Notes: generated by a model not told the origin, from the sequence alone. Positions 1 through 8,131 are shown, numbered from the stretch's first letter. The stretch: DNA of 64,000 nt from Flammeovirgaceae bacterium UBA7330 (GCA_002471275.1 DKPQ01000014.1:392297-456296); one strand, 5' to 3'. A program made the numbers and translations.

Positions 1-248
1 CCCCGTTCTTCTGGTAAATATCCGATTTCCCGCACCATCCTGGTAGTGATACGCGCTCCGTTCAGGAAAATCTCACCACTATCCTGCTCGATAATCCTGG
101 TAATAATCCGGATAAGGGTGGTCTTTCCTGCTCCATTCGGACCCAACAAACCGAAGATGCTTCCCTGAGGTATTTGAATACTGACATCTTTGAGTGCCTG
201 ATGACCATTGTAGGCCTTACTGACACTCTGAATATCTAAAACTGTCAC
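1..248 (-). CDS. ABC transporter ATP-binding protein (5' part only)
   Basis: This is the N-terminal part of a cytoplasmic ABC ATPase; the gene runs off the left edge of the window. Translation from the GTG at 248 reads MTVLDIQSVSKAYNG and continues to a perfect Walker A, GPNGAGKTT, followed by LIRIITRI. The Q-loop region then begins near the edge (REIGYLPEERG). GTG is chosen because an in-frame stop lies about ten codons upstream and no other start codon is closer. The sequence resembles the ABC-2 or drug/Na+ exporter ATPases that pair with a separate permease. The signature motif and Walker B lie outside the window, so the substrate cannot be named. It is divergent from plsC with only 57 bp between them. 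Confidence 0.85.
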   Translation of the reverse strand, partial: MTVLDIQSVSKAYNGHQALKDVSIQIPQGSIFGLLGPNGAGKTTLIRIITRIIEQDSGEIFLNGARITTRMVREIGYLPEER

Positions 249-305
249 AGCAAAAATTTTTGTGTTATTTTAAATCAATAAAAACGGCTACTGACTTTTA
301 AGGAA

Positions 306-1046
306 GTGAAGATACTTACAAGATTGTATTCCCTGTACATCATTGCTGTTTTCATCAGCTTGTTTATTGTTTTTTTGATTCCTTTTCTCATCATTGCCCA
401 AAGGAACAGCTGGCATTTCCTGGCTTTGAAAATTAACCACTATTGGGCAAAAATATTCTTTAAACTCTCATTTATTCCTTACCGGATCACTTACGAAATC
501 CAACCCAAAAAGGATCAACGTTATATCCTGTGTGCCAATCATTTCTCCTTCCTGGATATACCTGCCATGGGTCTTCTGCCACTTTTATTCAAGTTTTATG
601 GCAAAAGCTCACTGGCAACCATTCCTGTTTTTGGTTATATGTATCGCAAAATCCATATCCCGGTGAACAGATCCAGTCTGAAAAGCATAAAATATAGCTT
701 TGGTGTGGCAAAGCAAGCACTGGACGACTACAACCTGGCCATATTCCCGGAAGGAGGGATTGTGAGTGAAAATCCACCTCTGATGAAGCCATTTAAAGAC
801 GGGGCATTTCAACTGGCCGTACAAAAGCAGATCCCGATTTTACCCGTATCTTTTATAAATAACCACCAGATACTACCGGACGACAATAAGCACTTATTTA
901 ACAGGATGGTTTGCAAGATTGTGGTTCATAAACCCGTTATACCTACAGATTCATCTGATGAATCGGTTGATGTACTGAAACATAAAATCTACGAAGTCAT
1001 TCAAAATGAACTGAATAAAGCGAATAAGATACAAACTGGTGGGTAA
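306..1046 (+). CDS. plsC: 1-acyl-sn-glycerol-3-phosphate acyltransferase
   Basis: This is a PlsC/LPLAT-family acyltransferase. The family transfers an acyl chain to lysophosphatidic acid at the inner membrane to make phosphatidic acid. The 246-residue protein begins with a membrane helix (about residues 8-35). It carries the catalytic HX4D motif as NHFSFLD (His79, Asp84) and the substrate-binding FPEGG at 147-151; the length is normal for the family. The start is GTG at 306, and an AAGGAAG just upstream is too close to be an ideal ribosome site. Some PlsC homologues acylate ornithine or other lipids, so the exact acceptor is open. Confidence 0.88.
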   Translation: MKILTRLYSLYIIAVFISLFIVFLIPFLIIAQRNSWHFLALKINHYWAKIFFKLSFIPYRITYEIQPKKDQRYILCANHFSFLDIPAMGLLPLLFKFYGKSSLATIPVFGYMYRKIHIPVNRSSLKSIKYSFGVAKQALDDYNLAIFPEGGIVSENPPLMKPFKDGAFQLAVQKQIPILPVSFINNHQILPDDNKHLFNRMVCKIVVHKPVIPTDSSDESVDVLKHKIYEVIQNELNKANKIQTGG

Positions 1047-1078
1047 AAGTTAGTTACGTTCACTAATATTGTGCATCA

Positions 1079-1110
1079 TTCCAGGGGCTAAGCCCTGGAA
1101 AATCAGGGCC
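1079..1110. repeat. Nested hairpins, REP-like intergenic element
   Basis: The gap between plsC and gatC contains TTCCAGGG (1079-1086) and its exact complement CCCTGGAA (1093-1100) around a 6-nt loop. An overlapping alternative hairpin, GCCCTG (1092-1097) with CAGGGC (1104-1109), shares the middle arm. The minus-strand reading, TAGCCCCTGG followed by AATGAT, resembles short palindromes linked to REP-associated transposases in other Bacteroidota (from memory). There is no T-run, so it is not a standard terminator. A possibly related hairpin lies at 8354-8373. Confidence 0.45.
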
Positions 1111-1180
1111 ATTGAACTGTGATGACATCTGTTTTTGGCTCCAGCAAATAGTGAATTCGCAAAACATGTCATAAGCAACT

Positions 1181-1468
1181 ATGAAGATCAACAAAGAAGT
1201 TCTGCAAAAGATTGCTCATCTGGCAAGACTGGATTTAAAGCCTGAAAAGGAGGAGTCGCTCAAGCAAGACCTGGAAGAGATTCTGGACTGGGTAGAAGAA
1301 TTGAATGAAGTGGATACTGAAGGGATTGAACCACTTACCAATATGTCTTTTGAAGTGAATGCATTGAGGGAAGACAAAGTTGGTGAGGTGTTATCGAGAG
1401 AAAAAGGATTGAAGAATGCACCTGCCCATGACGATCAGTATTTCCGTGTACCGAAAGTACTCGAGTAA
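1181..1468 (+). CDS. gatC: Asp/Glu-tRNA amidotransferase subunit C
   Basis: GatC is the small scaffold subunit of the GatCAB amidotransferase, which converts misacylated Glu-tRNA(Gln) or Asp-tRNA(Asn) to the amidated form. It is 95 residues, the usual length. The family pattern is visible: an N-terminal helix with KIAHLARLDL, an acidic helix with EEILDWVEELNEVDTEGIEPL, and a C-terminal VLREDKV-like segment (here ALREDKVGEVLS) ending FRVPKVLE. The catalytic subunit gene gatA is about 22 kb away at 23613-25046, so the complex is split as is common in this phylum. The next gene begins 2 nt after the stop, suggesting co-transcription. Confidence 0.93.
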   Translation: MKINKEVLQKIAHLARLDLKPEKEESLKQDLEEILDWVEELNEVDTEGIEPLTNMSFEVNALREDKVGEVLSREKGLKNAPAHDDQYFRVPKVLE

Positions 1469-1470
1469 CT

Positions 1471-4305
1471 ATGTTTCGTGGCTATGATCTGACTCAAAAA
1501 ATTTTCCTGGGATTTTATATTCTGGCGGTCTTAGCCTTCTGTTTCTTTTATTTTAACGGATATGATTCATCTATCTCCTGGGGGATCATCGCCAAGGCAA
1601 ACAGTGAAAACCTAATCGTTCATACCTTCCAGAAAGGTCCCTTCCTACTCGATTTCAAGGGCATGATCTACAAGCTCTCTGAAGTATTCAACGCAGGACC
1701 GATCGATCGCTACCTCGCAATAGACGTCATCTTTGTGGCCATTTATTTTTTTGGGATGGCCACAGTCATCGCCGTAAGCTCCACACTGTCTCGTGGGATA
1801 TTTATTGGTTTTTCTGTTGTCATTGTGTTTTTCTTCTTCTTTCTCAGGATGGAAGAGATTGGAGCTTTTGGTCTTTCTTCCGCTAGCAGATACGCTACTG
1901 CCATACTCTTTTTGAGTTACCTGATTCCCGCTTACATATTCCAGGCTTTTTGGAGAATCTCGCTTTTGTATCGTATTCTGATACTTTATGCGATCACAAT
2001 GATACTTTGGCTCTTCATCGGAATACCTACCGACCTGCTGATAGATCACCTGATCACCAACGGATATTTTTCCCTACAGATCATAGCCCTACTATTTCTC
2101 ATACTCATAGCAGAAGAAAATATTTTTGGAATACTGTACCTGGTCAGCAGGGTAAAGGGAAGTAAAAACAGCGAAAAACACCTGATGGTATTCGGATTCT
2201 GCTACCTGTTGTTAATCGGTCTGTACTATGCTGATATGGCTGATCTCATACCGCTGGATGTTCGATTTTTTGATCCTTTTGTCCTGTTTATCATCTCTTC
2301 TGTGGTAGCTTGTTGGAGCTTCTGGTATAAAGAAATCGGCTTTGCAAAAATTATTGAACTGGGTAATGCCAGGGTGCTCTTTTTTGCCCTGGGGCTGATC
2401 ACGCTTTCATTTCTGGCTCATAATATATTTCGAGGCAATGATCCGGCCTATCAGAACTTTCTCTATTTTATCATCTACGCCCACCTGGCTTTTAGTACTT
2501 TTTTCCTTGCTTATATCGTACTCAATTTTATCAATCCTTTGAGCAAGGGATTACAGGTATTTAAGATCGTCTACAATTCACAAAACTTTCCTTATATTTC
2601 TGCCAGGCTGGCGGGATTTGCTGCCATCACAGCATTTTTCTTTCTGGCGCAGAAACAGCCCTATTTCCTCATGAGAAGTGGTCATTATAACTACCTGGGC
2701 GTGCAGGCACAGACAGAAGGTGATCAAAACCTGGCCGTGAGATACTTTGAAGAAGCCCGGATCTTTGGACATGACAATCATTTCTCTAATTACCAGCTGG
2801 GAATGCACCACCTGGAAAGAGAAGAATTTCAAATTGCTAACTTCAGGTTTCAAAGAGCTACCTACAGATATCCGTCAGCACAAGCTTATATCAATCAGAG
2901 CCGGACTGCAGAGATGATGGATGAAAAAACCGAAGCCATCGTTGCGCTACAGACAGGATTATTGGATTTTCCGGATAATAGCTACCTGAAAAACAACCTG
3001 GGCTTACTATTCACTGAGATCGGCAGTCTGGACTCTGCCCGTAAGTATCTTGCAAATGCTTCCTCCACAGGTAGCTGGAACGAGGCCAATCATACAAATT
3101 ACCTGGTGGTTCGCGACGCTCCGGACAGCGCATCATTGACTGAGATCTATGAGATTGAAAACCTGGCTGTAAAGTCTAATGTGCTGGCAAGTGCCCTGCA
3201 AAATAATGTAGCTGCCACAATGCCTCTGGATAGTGTTGCCTTCAGGGAAAGTCAGCTTCCGCTTCATAAGGGTACCTACCTGGTGAATTATTCCTGGAAG
3301 AGTGATGACCCCGAAGAAAACAATTTTCTGCTTAATGCCATGAATGTGCCTATGAATGAAGAGCTCTTTCGCTCGGCAAAGCAAGCTGTGGCCATCAGAA
3401 GCTACCTCATGGGAAATATCAACCAGGCTTTTATCCTGATGGACGATATGATCTTTCAGGGATCCAACAACTGGAAAGGTATTTTCTATAACCAAAAGGG
3501 TAAAATGGCACTTGAGCAACATATCCTGCCACTTGCCAGGGAATCCTTTGAACAAGCCATCAGCTACGGCAACCAGGAAGCCCGAATAAATCTCATTGCC
3601 ACCCTGCTGGAATTGAATGAACTGGAAGAAGTCTATTACAGGCTGGATCAATTTGCAGCCATTGACAGCTTCTTTGTTACCCTGAAAGAAGACATTGAAA
3701 CGATGCAAACCGGCAATGACCTTTCGGAAGAAATGACCCATTCGTATGTGTATTATAATTATGAGTCACTCGACACCGAAACAGTTGGCAAGATTCTATC
3801 GAAGGCGGATCAGTTGTATATTGAAGGGCTTTGGATGAAAATCTATCAGGAAAATCTAATCGGAAATCCAGCATCAAGCGGGGAATATGTAAAACTATTC
3901 AGCCCATATATGGCTGGGGAGCACTGGAATTTGCAACTGGCAACGCTGGAGTTGATCCGGGGCAATATGCCAGATTCGGCAACATTCAAGAAACTGGTAG
4001 ATCTGGCAGAGAAGAATGCTTACAACCCACCACTCATCATTGAGATCGCCAAAAGGATGTCCTCAGAAGCTAATATGGGTGCTTACGATCTGCTGGTAAA
4101 AGCAACAGACGCCAATCCCAATCACCAGGGACTAATGAAGGCATATATTGAAGAGAGTGTGAAACAAATGTTATTCAACTATGCCGAATCCGGGCTTGAT
4201 CGCCTGGAACCACTCATGGCCCCTGATGAATTCTTTATATTCAAGTCCGGAATCCTGGATGAAATTTCAGCCCTTAGACAAGAGCGTTTCGATAGCTTCC
4301 AGTAA
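1471..4305 (+). CDS. Large multi-pass membrane protein with TPR C-terminus
   Basis: I cannot assign this 944-residue protein to a named function. The N-terminal 390 or so residues are very hydrophobic, with about ten to twelve predicted membrane helices starting at residue 11. The C-terminal half (about 400-940) is soluble and built of TPR-like helical pairs, for example around NYLGVQAQTEGDQNLAVRYF and NNLGLLFTEIGSLDSARKYL. The layout suggests a polytopic membrane anchor carrying a large protein-interaction domain, perhaps periplasmic. It starts 2 nt after gatC, so it is probably on the same transcript, but nothing ties it to translation. The coding frame is intact throughout. Confidence 0.8.
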   Translation: MFRGYDLTQKIFLGFYILAVLAFCFFYFNGYDSSISWGIIAKANSENLIVHTFQKGPFLLDFKGMIYKLSEVFNAGPIDRYLAIDVIFVAIYFFGMATVIAVSSTLSRGIFIGFSVVIVFFFFFLRMEEIGAFGLSSASRYATAILFLSYLIPAYIFQAFWRISLLYRILILYAITMILWLFIGIPTDLLIDHLITNGYFSLQIIALLFLILIAEENIFGILYLVSRVKGSKNSEKHLMVFGFCYLLLIGLYYADMADLIPLDVRFFDPFVLFIISSVVACWSFWYKEIGFAKIIELGNARVLFFALGLITLSFLAHNIFRGNDPAYQNFLYFIIYAHLAFSTFFLAYIVLNFINPLSKGLQVFKIVYNSQNFPYISARLAGFAAITAFFFLAQKQPYFLMRSGHYNYLGVQAQTEGDQNLAVRYFEEARIFGHDNHFSNYQLGMHHLEREEFQIANFRFQRATYRYPSAQAYINQSRTAEMMDEKTEAIVALQTGLLDFPDNSYLKNNLGLLFTEIGSLDSARKYLANASSTGSWNEANHTNYLVVRDAPDSASLTEIYEIENLAVKSNVLASALQNNVAATMPLDSVAFRESQLPLHKGTYLVNYSWKSDDPEENNFLLNAMNVPMNEELFRSAKQAVAIRSYLMGNINQAFILMDDMIFQGSNNWKGIFYNQKGKMALEQHILPLARESFEQAISYGNQEARINLIATLLELNELEEVYYRLDQFAAIDSFFVTLKEDIETMQTGNDLSEEMTHSYVYYNYESLDTETVGKILSKADQLYIEGLWMKIYQENLIGNPASSGEYVKLFSPYMAGEHWNLQLATLELIRGNMPDSATFKKLVDLAEKNAYNPPLIIEIAKRMSSEANMGAYDLLVKATDANPNHQGLMKAYIEESVKQMLFNYAESGLDRLEPLMAPDEFFIFKSGILDEISALRQERFDSFQ

Positions 4306-4365
4306 ATATCTTAATTCGTTCTTACAATTAACGGATTTGTTTTTTATCTTAGAATAAAAAATAGG

Positions 4366-4884
4366 ATGAAGGCTTCTTATTGGATCGCGGTGTTCATTTT
4401 GACCTTGGGACTTTCAGGTTGCCAGGAAGATGACAAAGATCCAACCAAAATAGACGTTGAGGCCTATATTGAATTGCTTAAAAGCGATCAATATGAATTG
4501 AGTACCCTTCCCGATCTCACACCAGAGGACATTCCGACATTACTTGCCTATCGCAACGAAACAGCGATCATCAAGACATTTCCGAGAAACCCGATTTCAT
4601 CTTTTTACATGGAAGGCTGTGAACTGGGGATATTAATCTTATGGACCATTGAGTCGATCCGGGCGGTTTCTGTACAAAGTGACCATTTAGTCATGAATTT
4701 CCCCTCTTTGAATCCAATACTCAGGACGAGGAACATTGATGAGCTCGAACTCATCCCCAGTAATACAACGCTTGAGGAAGCAGCCAAAGCCTATTTCGAT
4801 TGGTGGCATAGCAATCAAGGCAAAGACTTTAGTGAGTTCAATGAACTGGATCCACTAGCCAGTACAGAATATACCTGGCACTGA
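4366..4884 (+). CDS. Hypothetical lipoprotein
   Basis: This is a 172-residue protein with a lipoprotein signal peptide: MKASYW, a hydrophobic stretch, then the lipobox LSGC with Cys at residue 19, followed by an acidic QEDDKDP tether typical of surface or outer-membrane lipoproteins in this phylum. The mature part contains PDLTPEDIPTLLAYRN and ends FDWWHSNQGKDF...EYTWH. I do not recognise the family. It lies 60 bp downstream of the TPR membrane gene and converges on a TonB gene. Confidence 0.72.
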   Translation: MKASYWIAVFILTLGLSGCQEDDKDPTKIDVEAYIELLKSDQYELSTLPDLTPEDIPTLLAYRNETAIIKTFPRNPISSFYMEGCELGILILWTIESIRAVSVQSDHLVMNFPSLNPILRTRNIDELELIPSNTTLEEAAKAYFDWWHSNQGKDFSEFNELDPLASTEYTWH

Positions 4885-4891
4885 GGCCAGG
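4874..4891 (+). terminator. Weak hairpin at the end of the lipoprotein gene
   Basis: CCTGGC (4874-4879) and GCCAGG (4886-4891) form a 6-bp stem with a 6-nt loop spanning the TGA stop of the upstream gene. A pyrimidine-rich stretch follows but no clean T-run. It lies between convergent genes, where a terminator would be expected. Confidence 0.3.
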
Positions 4892-4906
4892 CACATCTCT
4901 TTCTGT

Positions 4907-5572
4907 TCAATGCAATTTGAATACAATCGGCATTACCATCCTCACTTTTACGGGTCTGCCCCGTTGCTTTCCGGGGATAAACTTCGGCGACTCCCGTAAA
5001 ACACGCTCAGCTTCCTCATCACAGCCAGCCCCAATTCCCTTGATTGCTTTGACCTCTGACAAATTACCATTCTCATCTACGACAAACTGGATATAAACAC
5101 GCCCCTCAACTCCCATTTTTCTTGCCTGAGAAGGATAATTCATGTTGTCTTTTACGTATTTATAGAATGCCTGAATTCCACCTGGAAACTGTGGCTCATT
5201 TTCTACAAAGTCAACAATCACGTCAACATCCTCGTCCTTTAGTTTAACAACCTCTTCTATGATTGTTTCAATGGTAACCTCTATATCAAGATCTACCTCG
5301 GGTTCCGGTTCTAATTCCACCTCATTTTCTACCTCAATAACCACGGGAAGTTGAATTTTCGGAGGGGGTGGCGGTAAATGCTCAGTGGGTGGTATTTCCA
5401 AAATATCTTCAAAGTCATCTTTTACAACACCCAGGTCGACATATCCTCCATCATGATGTGCCGGCCATTCGAAGGCTAAAATCACAAGCAATAAACTTGT
5501 GCATAATCCCAGATTGAGAAATAGTCTGTACATCCTCTCAAGATCTGCTTTTTTATTTTTTTTCGACTCCAT
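4907..5572 (-). CDS. TonB-family energy transducer (copy 1)
   Basis: This 221-residue protein has the TonB layout. A short cytoplasmic tail is followed by one membrane helix (about residues 17-37), a proline run (PPPPP, 67-71) and an acidic periplasmic linker rich in Glu and Asp (about 80-125). A C-terminal TonB_C domain (about 130-221) contains FPGG, YPSQARKMGVEGRVYIQF and VVDENGNLSEV. TonB proteins transmit proton-motive force to TonB-dependent outer-membrane receptors; Bacteroidota have many copies and the partner cannot be predicted here. A close paralogue lies at 9246-9917, with a nearly superimposable sequence except in the linker. The gene stands alone and is divergent from the lipoprotein at 5728. 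Confidence 0.88.
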   Translation of the reverse strand: MESKKNKKADLERMYRLFLNLGLCTSLLLVILAFEWPAHHDGGYVDLGVVKDDFEDILEIPPTEHLPPPPPKIQLPVVIEVENEVELEPEPEVDLDIEVTIETIIEEVVKLKDEDVDVIVDFVENEPQFPGGIQAFYKYVKDNMNYPSQARKMGVEGRVYIQFVVDENGNLSEVKAIKGIGAGCDEEAERVLRESPKFIPGKQRGRPVKVRMVMPIVFKLH

Positions 5573-5603
5573 AACTATATCATCAGTTAAACATTACTCT
5601 AAT

Positions 5604-5623
5604 ATAACTAATATCTTAGTTAT
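5604..5623. promoter_or_regulatory. Palindrome in the tonB/LEA divergent promoter region
   Basis: ATAACTA (5604-5610) and TAGTTAT (5617-5623) are perfect inverted arms with a 6-nt spacer, in an AT-rich 155-bp divergent intergenic region. The CTTAGT core recurs at about 5634-5639. This could be an operator controlling one or both genes. In AT-rich DNA a 7-bp arm can also occur by chance. Confidence 0.3.
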
Positions 5624-5727
5624 TCAACTACTTTCTTAGTTTTATTTTGATAAAAACTTAACGTTTAGAATTAAGGAAGTAAGAAATTCAAGTAGTTAAA
5701 GTGCTTGATACACCTATCTTTGAAGTC

Positions 5728-6174
5728 ATGAATCGATTGGTTACATTTATTTTCATTGCTTCCCTTTTCTTACAATGTGCAGCTACGAGGGAGGCTCCTG
5801 AATTCCTTGGGATAGAAAAGCTCACGGTTACCAGGTTTAAAGGGAAAACAGCAGACCTGAATGGTGATGCAGTATTCTATAACCCAAACAAACGCGGCAT
5901 GACCCTGAGAGAAGTAGCTATTGATGTAAAAACAGAAGATCGGGTGATTGGCCAGATCAATAAATCTCTGAACCTGAAGATACAGCCGGAATCTGAATTT
6001 AAAGTGCCTTTGGATGCTACCATTCAAATCGGAGACATCGGTGTGATAAAGGGAATACTTAGCATCTTTGGAGGTAATGAAATTGAAATCAATTACAGTG
6101 GTGTAATTAAGGTCTCCGTCTACGGGGTCCCAAGAAAACTCCATATTGACCATACGGAACAACTTCAATTTTAG
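5728..6174 (+). CDS. LEA type 2-like periplasmic lipoprotein
   Basis: The start is placed at the ATG at 5728 rather than the upstream GTG at 5701. From 5728 the protein opens with a compact lipoprotein signal (MNRLVTFIFIASLFLQC, Cys at residue 17), which the longer form would bury. The mature domain of about 130 residues has the look of the LEA-2/WHy fold: LTVTRFKGKTADLNGDAVFY, then NPNKRGMTLREVAIDV, and a closing beta strand VYGVPRKLHI. Such proteins are small beta-sandwiches of unclear role in bacterial envelopes. It is divergent from the TonB gene. Confidence 0.75.
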   Translation: MNRLVTFIFIASLFLQCAATREAPEFLGIEKLTVTRFKGKTADLNGDAVFYNPNKRGMTLREVAIDVKTEDRVIGQINKSLNLKIQPESEFKVPLDATIQIGDIGVIKGILSIFGGNEIEINYSGVIKVSVYGVPRKLHIDHTEQLQF

Positions 6175-6177
6175 GGT

Positions 6178-6321
6178 TTAATCTTCAATTTTCAGGGTGT
6201 TCTGCATGACGCACCTGGCAGACCACATCTTATTCAAAATCTCCTGAAAATTGACTAGCTTTATACTGGGTGAATTAACGCCTTCTCCACGCTGAATATC
6301 CATTTTAAACGGCTTATCCAT
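6178..6321 (-). CDS. Possible 47-residue small ORF
   Basis: An open frame on the minus strand runs from ATG at 6321 to TAA at 6178. It encodes a 47-residue peptide beginning MDKPFKMDIQRGEG and ending NTLKIED, with a second in-frame ATG at 6303 (41 residues). Its composition is protein-like, with a central IKLVNFQEILNKMW segment that could form an amphipathic helix, and one cysteine. It fills the gap between two plus-strand genes and its start overlaps the start of the next gene by 2 nt. No family is recognised, and it may be a chance frame or a remnant. Confidence 0.25.
   Translation of the reverse strand: MDKPFKMDIQRGEGVNSPSIKLVNFQEILNKMWSARCVMQNTLKIED
6185..6254. repeat. 12-bp inverted repeat with a 46-nt loop
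   Basis: TCAATTTTCAGG (6185-6196) is the exact reverse complement of CCTGAAAATTGA (6243-6254). The arms lie in the short gap between the LEA-like lipoprotein and the TPR lipoprotein, and inside the small minus-strand frame. It could fold as a long-loop hairpin in either transcript. No T-run follows. Confidence 0.45.
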
Positions 6322-7942
6322 GAAAAACAATTACAACCTCTGTCAGATCTGCTATCTGTCATTTCTGGCGGGTATTTTGATCAGCTGTAGTTCACCCAGG
6401 GAAACAGCTGGAGATAAGTATTCGCTGGGTGAAATCAAATATCGTTTCCCCGTTTCACCGGAAGCCACAGCAGGTTTCAACAAAGGACTATTACTCCTTC
6501 ATAGTTTTGAGTACGACGATGCGAAGGATGCCTTCATTGAAGCCCAGGAAGCTGATAAAAATGAGGTGATGACTTACTGGGGCGAAGCAATGTGTAGCTA
6601 TAAGGCTTTGTGGGGTCTTCAGAATGTTGAAGCAGGGAGAAAGGTCATGTCAAAACTTGGGGACACAAGGGAAGCACGGTTGAATAAGGCGGAAGAAGGG
6701 CTGGAAAGAAATTTCTGGGAAGGCATTGAAATATTATATGGTGAGGGCGAACTGAAAGAACGCAATGAAAAATATGCCCGGCATATGGAAACGCAATACA
6801 AGAAATATCCCGGTGATCTGGAAGTTGCGGCTTTCTACTCACTTGCACTTATGTGGGCAGATTATGATAGCCGGGAGTACTTGAGCAAGTCAGCAGAAGT
6901 GGCAGCGGGTATCATCAAAGAAAATCCCACTCATCCGGGAGCACTTCATTATATGATACACTCCAATGACAATCCGGAATTTGCAAAACTCGCAGTGGCA
7001 GCAGCCAATGAGTATGCTCAGGTAGCTCCTGATGCTGCACATGCGCTACATATGCCCTCGCATATTTACGTGGCCCTCGGGATGTGGAATGAGGTAGTGA
7101 GTTCCAACGTGGATTCTTATCAGGCCAGCTTAAACAGAATTGAAAGGAAAGGACTCTCGGGGAGTGACAGAGGCTATCATTCAATGGCCTGGCTGCACTA
7201 TGGCTATCTGCAGCAAGGCAACTACGAAAAAGCCAGTCAGCTCATGAAAGAGATGATCAGCTATAACCAGGACTCGACAGCATCACTATCCTATACCATT
7301 ATGATGCAAAACGAACAGCGTATTGAAAGCGGTGCATGGTTGGACGATCAGGAACCTGTGGATGTGGATTATAGCAAATTAGGTTTGGGAGCTAAATCAC
7401 AAAAACACTTTTTCAACAGCTTACTGGCATTTGATCAAAATGATGCTTCTCAAATTGCTATAGAGCGTGATAAACTTCAACTACACATAGAAGCAGCCAA
7501 ACTTCTTGTGGGTGAAGATGGAATTGCCCTCTGCAGTGCCGGTCCAACACGTTTTGCACCTACTAAAGAGGATATAGTCAAATCAGGTGTAATCATTCAT
7601 CAGATGGAAGCTTTAATGGCGATGCTTCAAAATAATGAGAAGGCCACTGAAGAACACTTGAAAGAAGCAACCAGGCTCGAAGCAAGTGGCAGTTATGATC
7701 CGGGACCACCATTCATAGCCTATCCTTCTTTTGAGCAATATGGAGAGTGGCTGCTCTCCAAAGGCAGGGCGGAAGAAGCGCTGGAACAGTTTAATCAAAG
7801 CCTGGAAAACAGAACCAACCGGGCGAAAGCCCTGAGAGGTAAGATTGAAGCACTCAAAATGCTTGGTAGATCTGATGAAGCAGCCGAGGTCCAGCAGACC
7901 CTGGATGTTTTCTGGAAGAAGGAAATGATAGCGATGAATTAG
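6320..7942 (+). CDS. TPR-repeat lipoprotein (TTC38-like)
   Basis: This 540-residue protein has a lipoprotein signal ending in LISC (Cys about residue 23). It continues as an all-helical TPR protein, starting at FNKGLLLLHSFEYDDAKDAF and ending in a degenerate repeat EEALEQFNQSLENRTNRAK. The central LHYMIHSNDNPEFA and ALHMPSHIYVALGMW segments, rich in His, are typical of a bacterial TPR family related to human TTC38. The biochemical role of that family is unknown. The protein probably faces the periplasm from the outer membrane. The frame is intact; the next gene is 90 bp away behind its own promoter. Confidence 0.8.
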   Translation: MKNNYNLCQICYLSFLAGILISCSSPRETAGDKYSLGEIKYRFPVSPEATAGFNKGLLLLHSFEYDDAKDAFIEAQEADKNEVMTYWGEAMCSYKALWGLQNVEAGRKVMSKLGDTREARLNKAEEGLERNFWEGIEILYGEGELKERNEKYARHMETQYKKYPGDLEVAAFYSLALMWADYDSREYLSKSAEVAAGIIKENPTHPGALHYMIHSNDNPEFAKLAVAAANEYAQVAPDAAHALHMPSHIYVALGMWNEVVSSNVDSYQASLNRIERKGLSGSDRGYHSMAWLHYGYLQQGNYEKASQLMKEMISYNQDSTASLSYTIMMQNEQRIESGAWLDDQEPVDVDYSKLGLGAKSQKHFFNSLLAFDQNDASQIAIERDKLQLHIEAAKLLVGEDGIALCSAGPTRFAPTKEDIVKSGVIIHQMEALMAMLQNNEKATEEHLKEATRLEASGSYDPGPPFIAYPSFEQYGEWLLSKGRAEEALEQFNQSLENRTNRAKALRGKIEALKMLGRSDEAAEVQQTLDVFWKKEMIAMN

Positions 7943-7982
7943 ATTGCCCGGCAAAATGATCGTGTCAGAAATCTTTTTGTAT

Positions 7983-7998
7983 TGTGACTTTTATCACA
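7983..7998. promoter_or_regulatory. CRP/FNR-family operator, TGTGA-N6-TCACA
   Basis: The sequence TGTGA CTTTTA TCACA is a perfect match to the symmetric CRP consensus half-sites. Its centre (7990.5) lies 41.5 bp before position 8032, the start predicted from the -7 box at 8020-8027. That is the classic spacing for class II activation. Which CRP/FNR paralogue reads it in this organism is unknown. Confidence 0.55.
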
Positions 7999-7999
7999 T

Positions 8000-8027
8000 T
8001 TTGACTGATTATCACCCCTTACCTTAG
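8000..8027 (+). promoter_or_regulatory. Bacteroidota-type promoter for the DUF2892 unit
   Basis: A -33-like TTTG at 8000-8003 is followed after 16 nt by TACCTTAG at 8020-8027, a 7-of-8 match to the TAnnTTTG -7 box. The predicted start is near 8032. The spacing is a little shorter than the usual 18-20 nt. The CRP/FNR-like palindrome sits directly upstream. Confidence 0.4.
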
Positions 8028-8031
8028 TATC

Positions 8032-8124
8032 ATGATGAAAAGCAATCTTCTCAAGCTGATATTGATATGCCTTGTCTGCATATCACTTGCGACGGGGATT
8101 GTATTGATAATTGAACACCTATAA
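8032..8124 (+). CDS. Possible 30-residue single-pass membrane peptide
   Basis: A short open frame (MMKSNLLKLILIC through to IEHL) would make a 30-residue peptide that is almost entirely one hydrophobic helix with a basic N-terminus. It stops 7 nt before the DUF2892 start, so it could be a translated leader or a small membrane partner. The predicted transcript start almost coincides with its ATG, so it would be leaderless or start at the second ATG (8035). It may equally be an untranslated 5' leader. Confidence 0.35.
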   Translation: MMKSNLLKLILICLVCISLATGIVLIIEHL

Positions 8125-8131
8125 ATATTGA

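Noticed and set aside
3133..3741. 202-residue minus-strand frame inside the large TPR membrane gene
   Set aside because: The plus-strand frame is long, continuous and has TPR-like sequence; the minus frame has no recognisable domain or start context.
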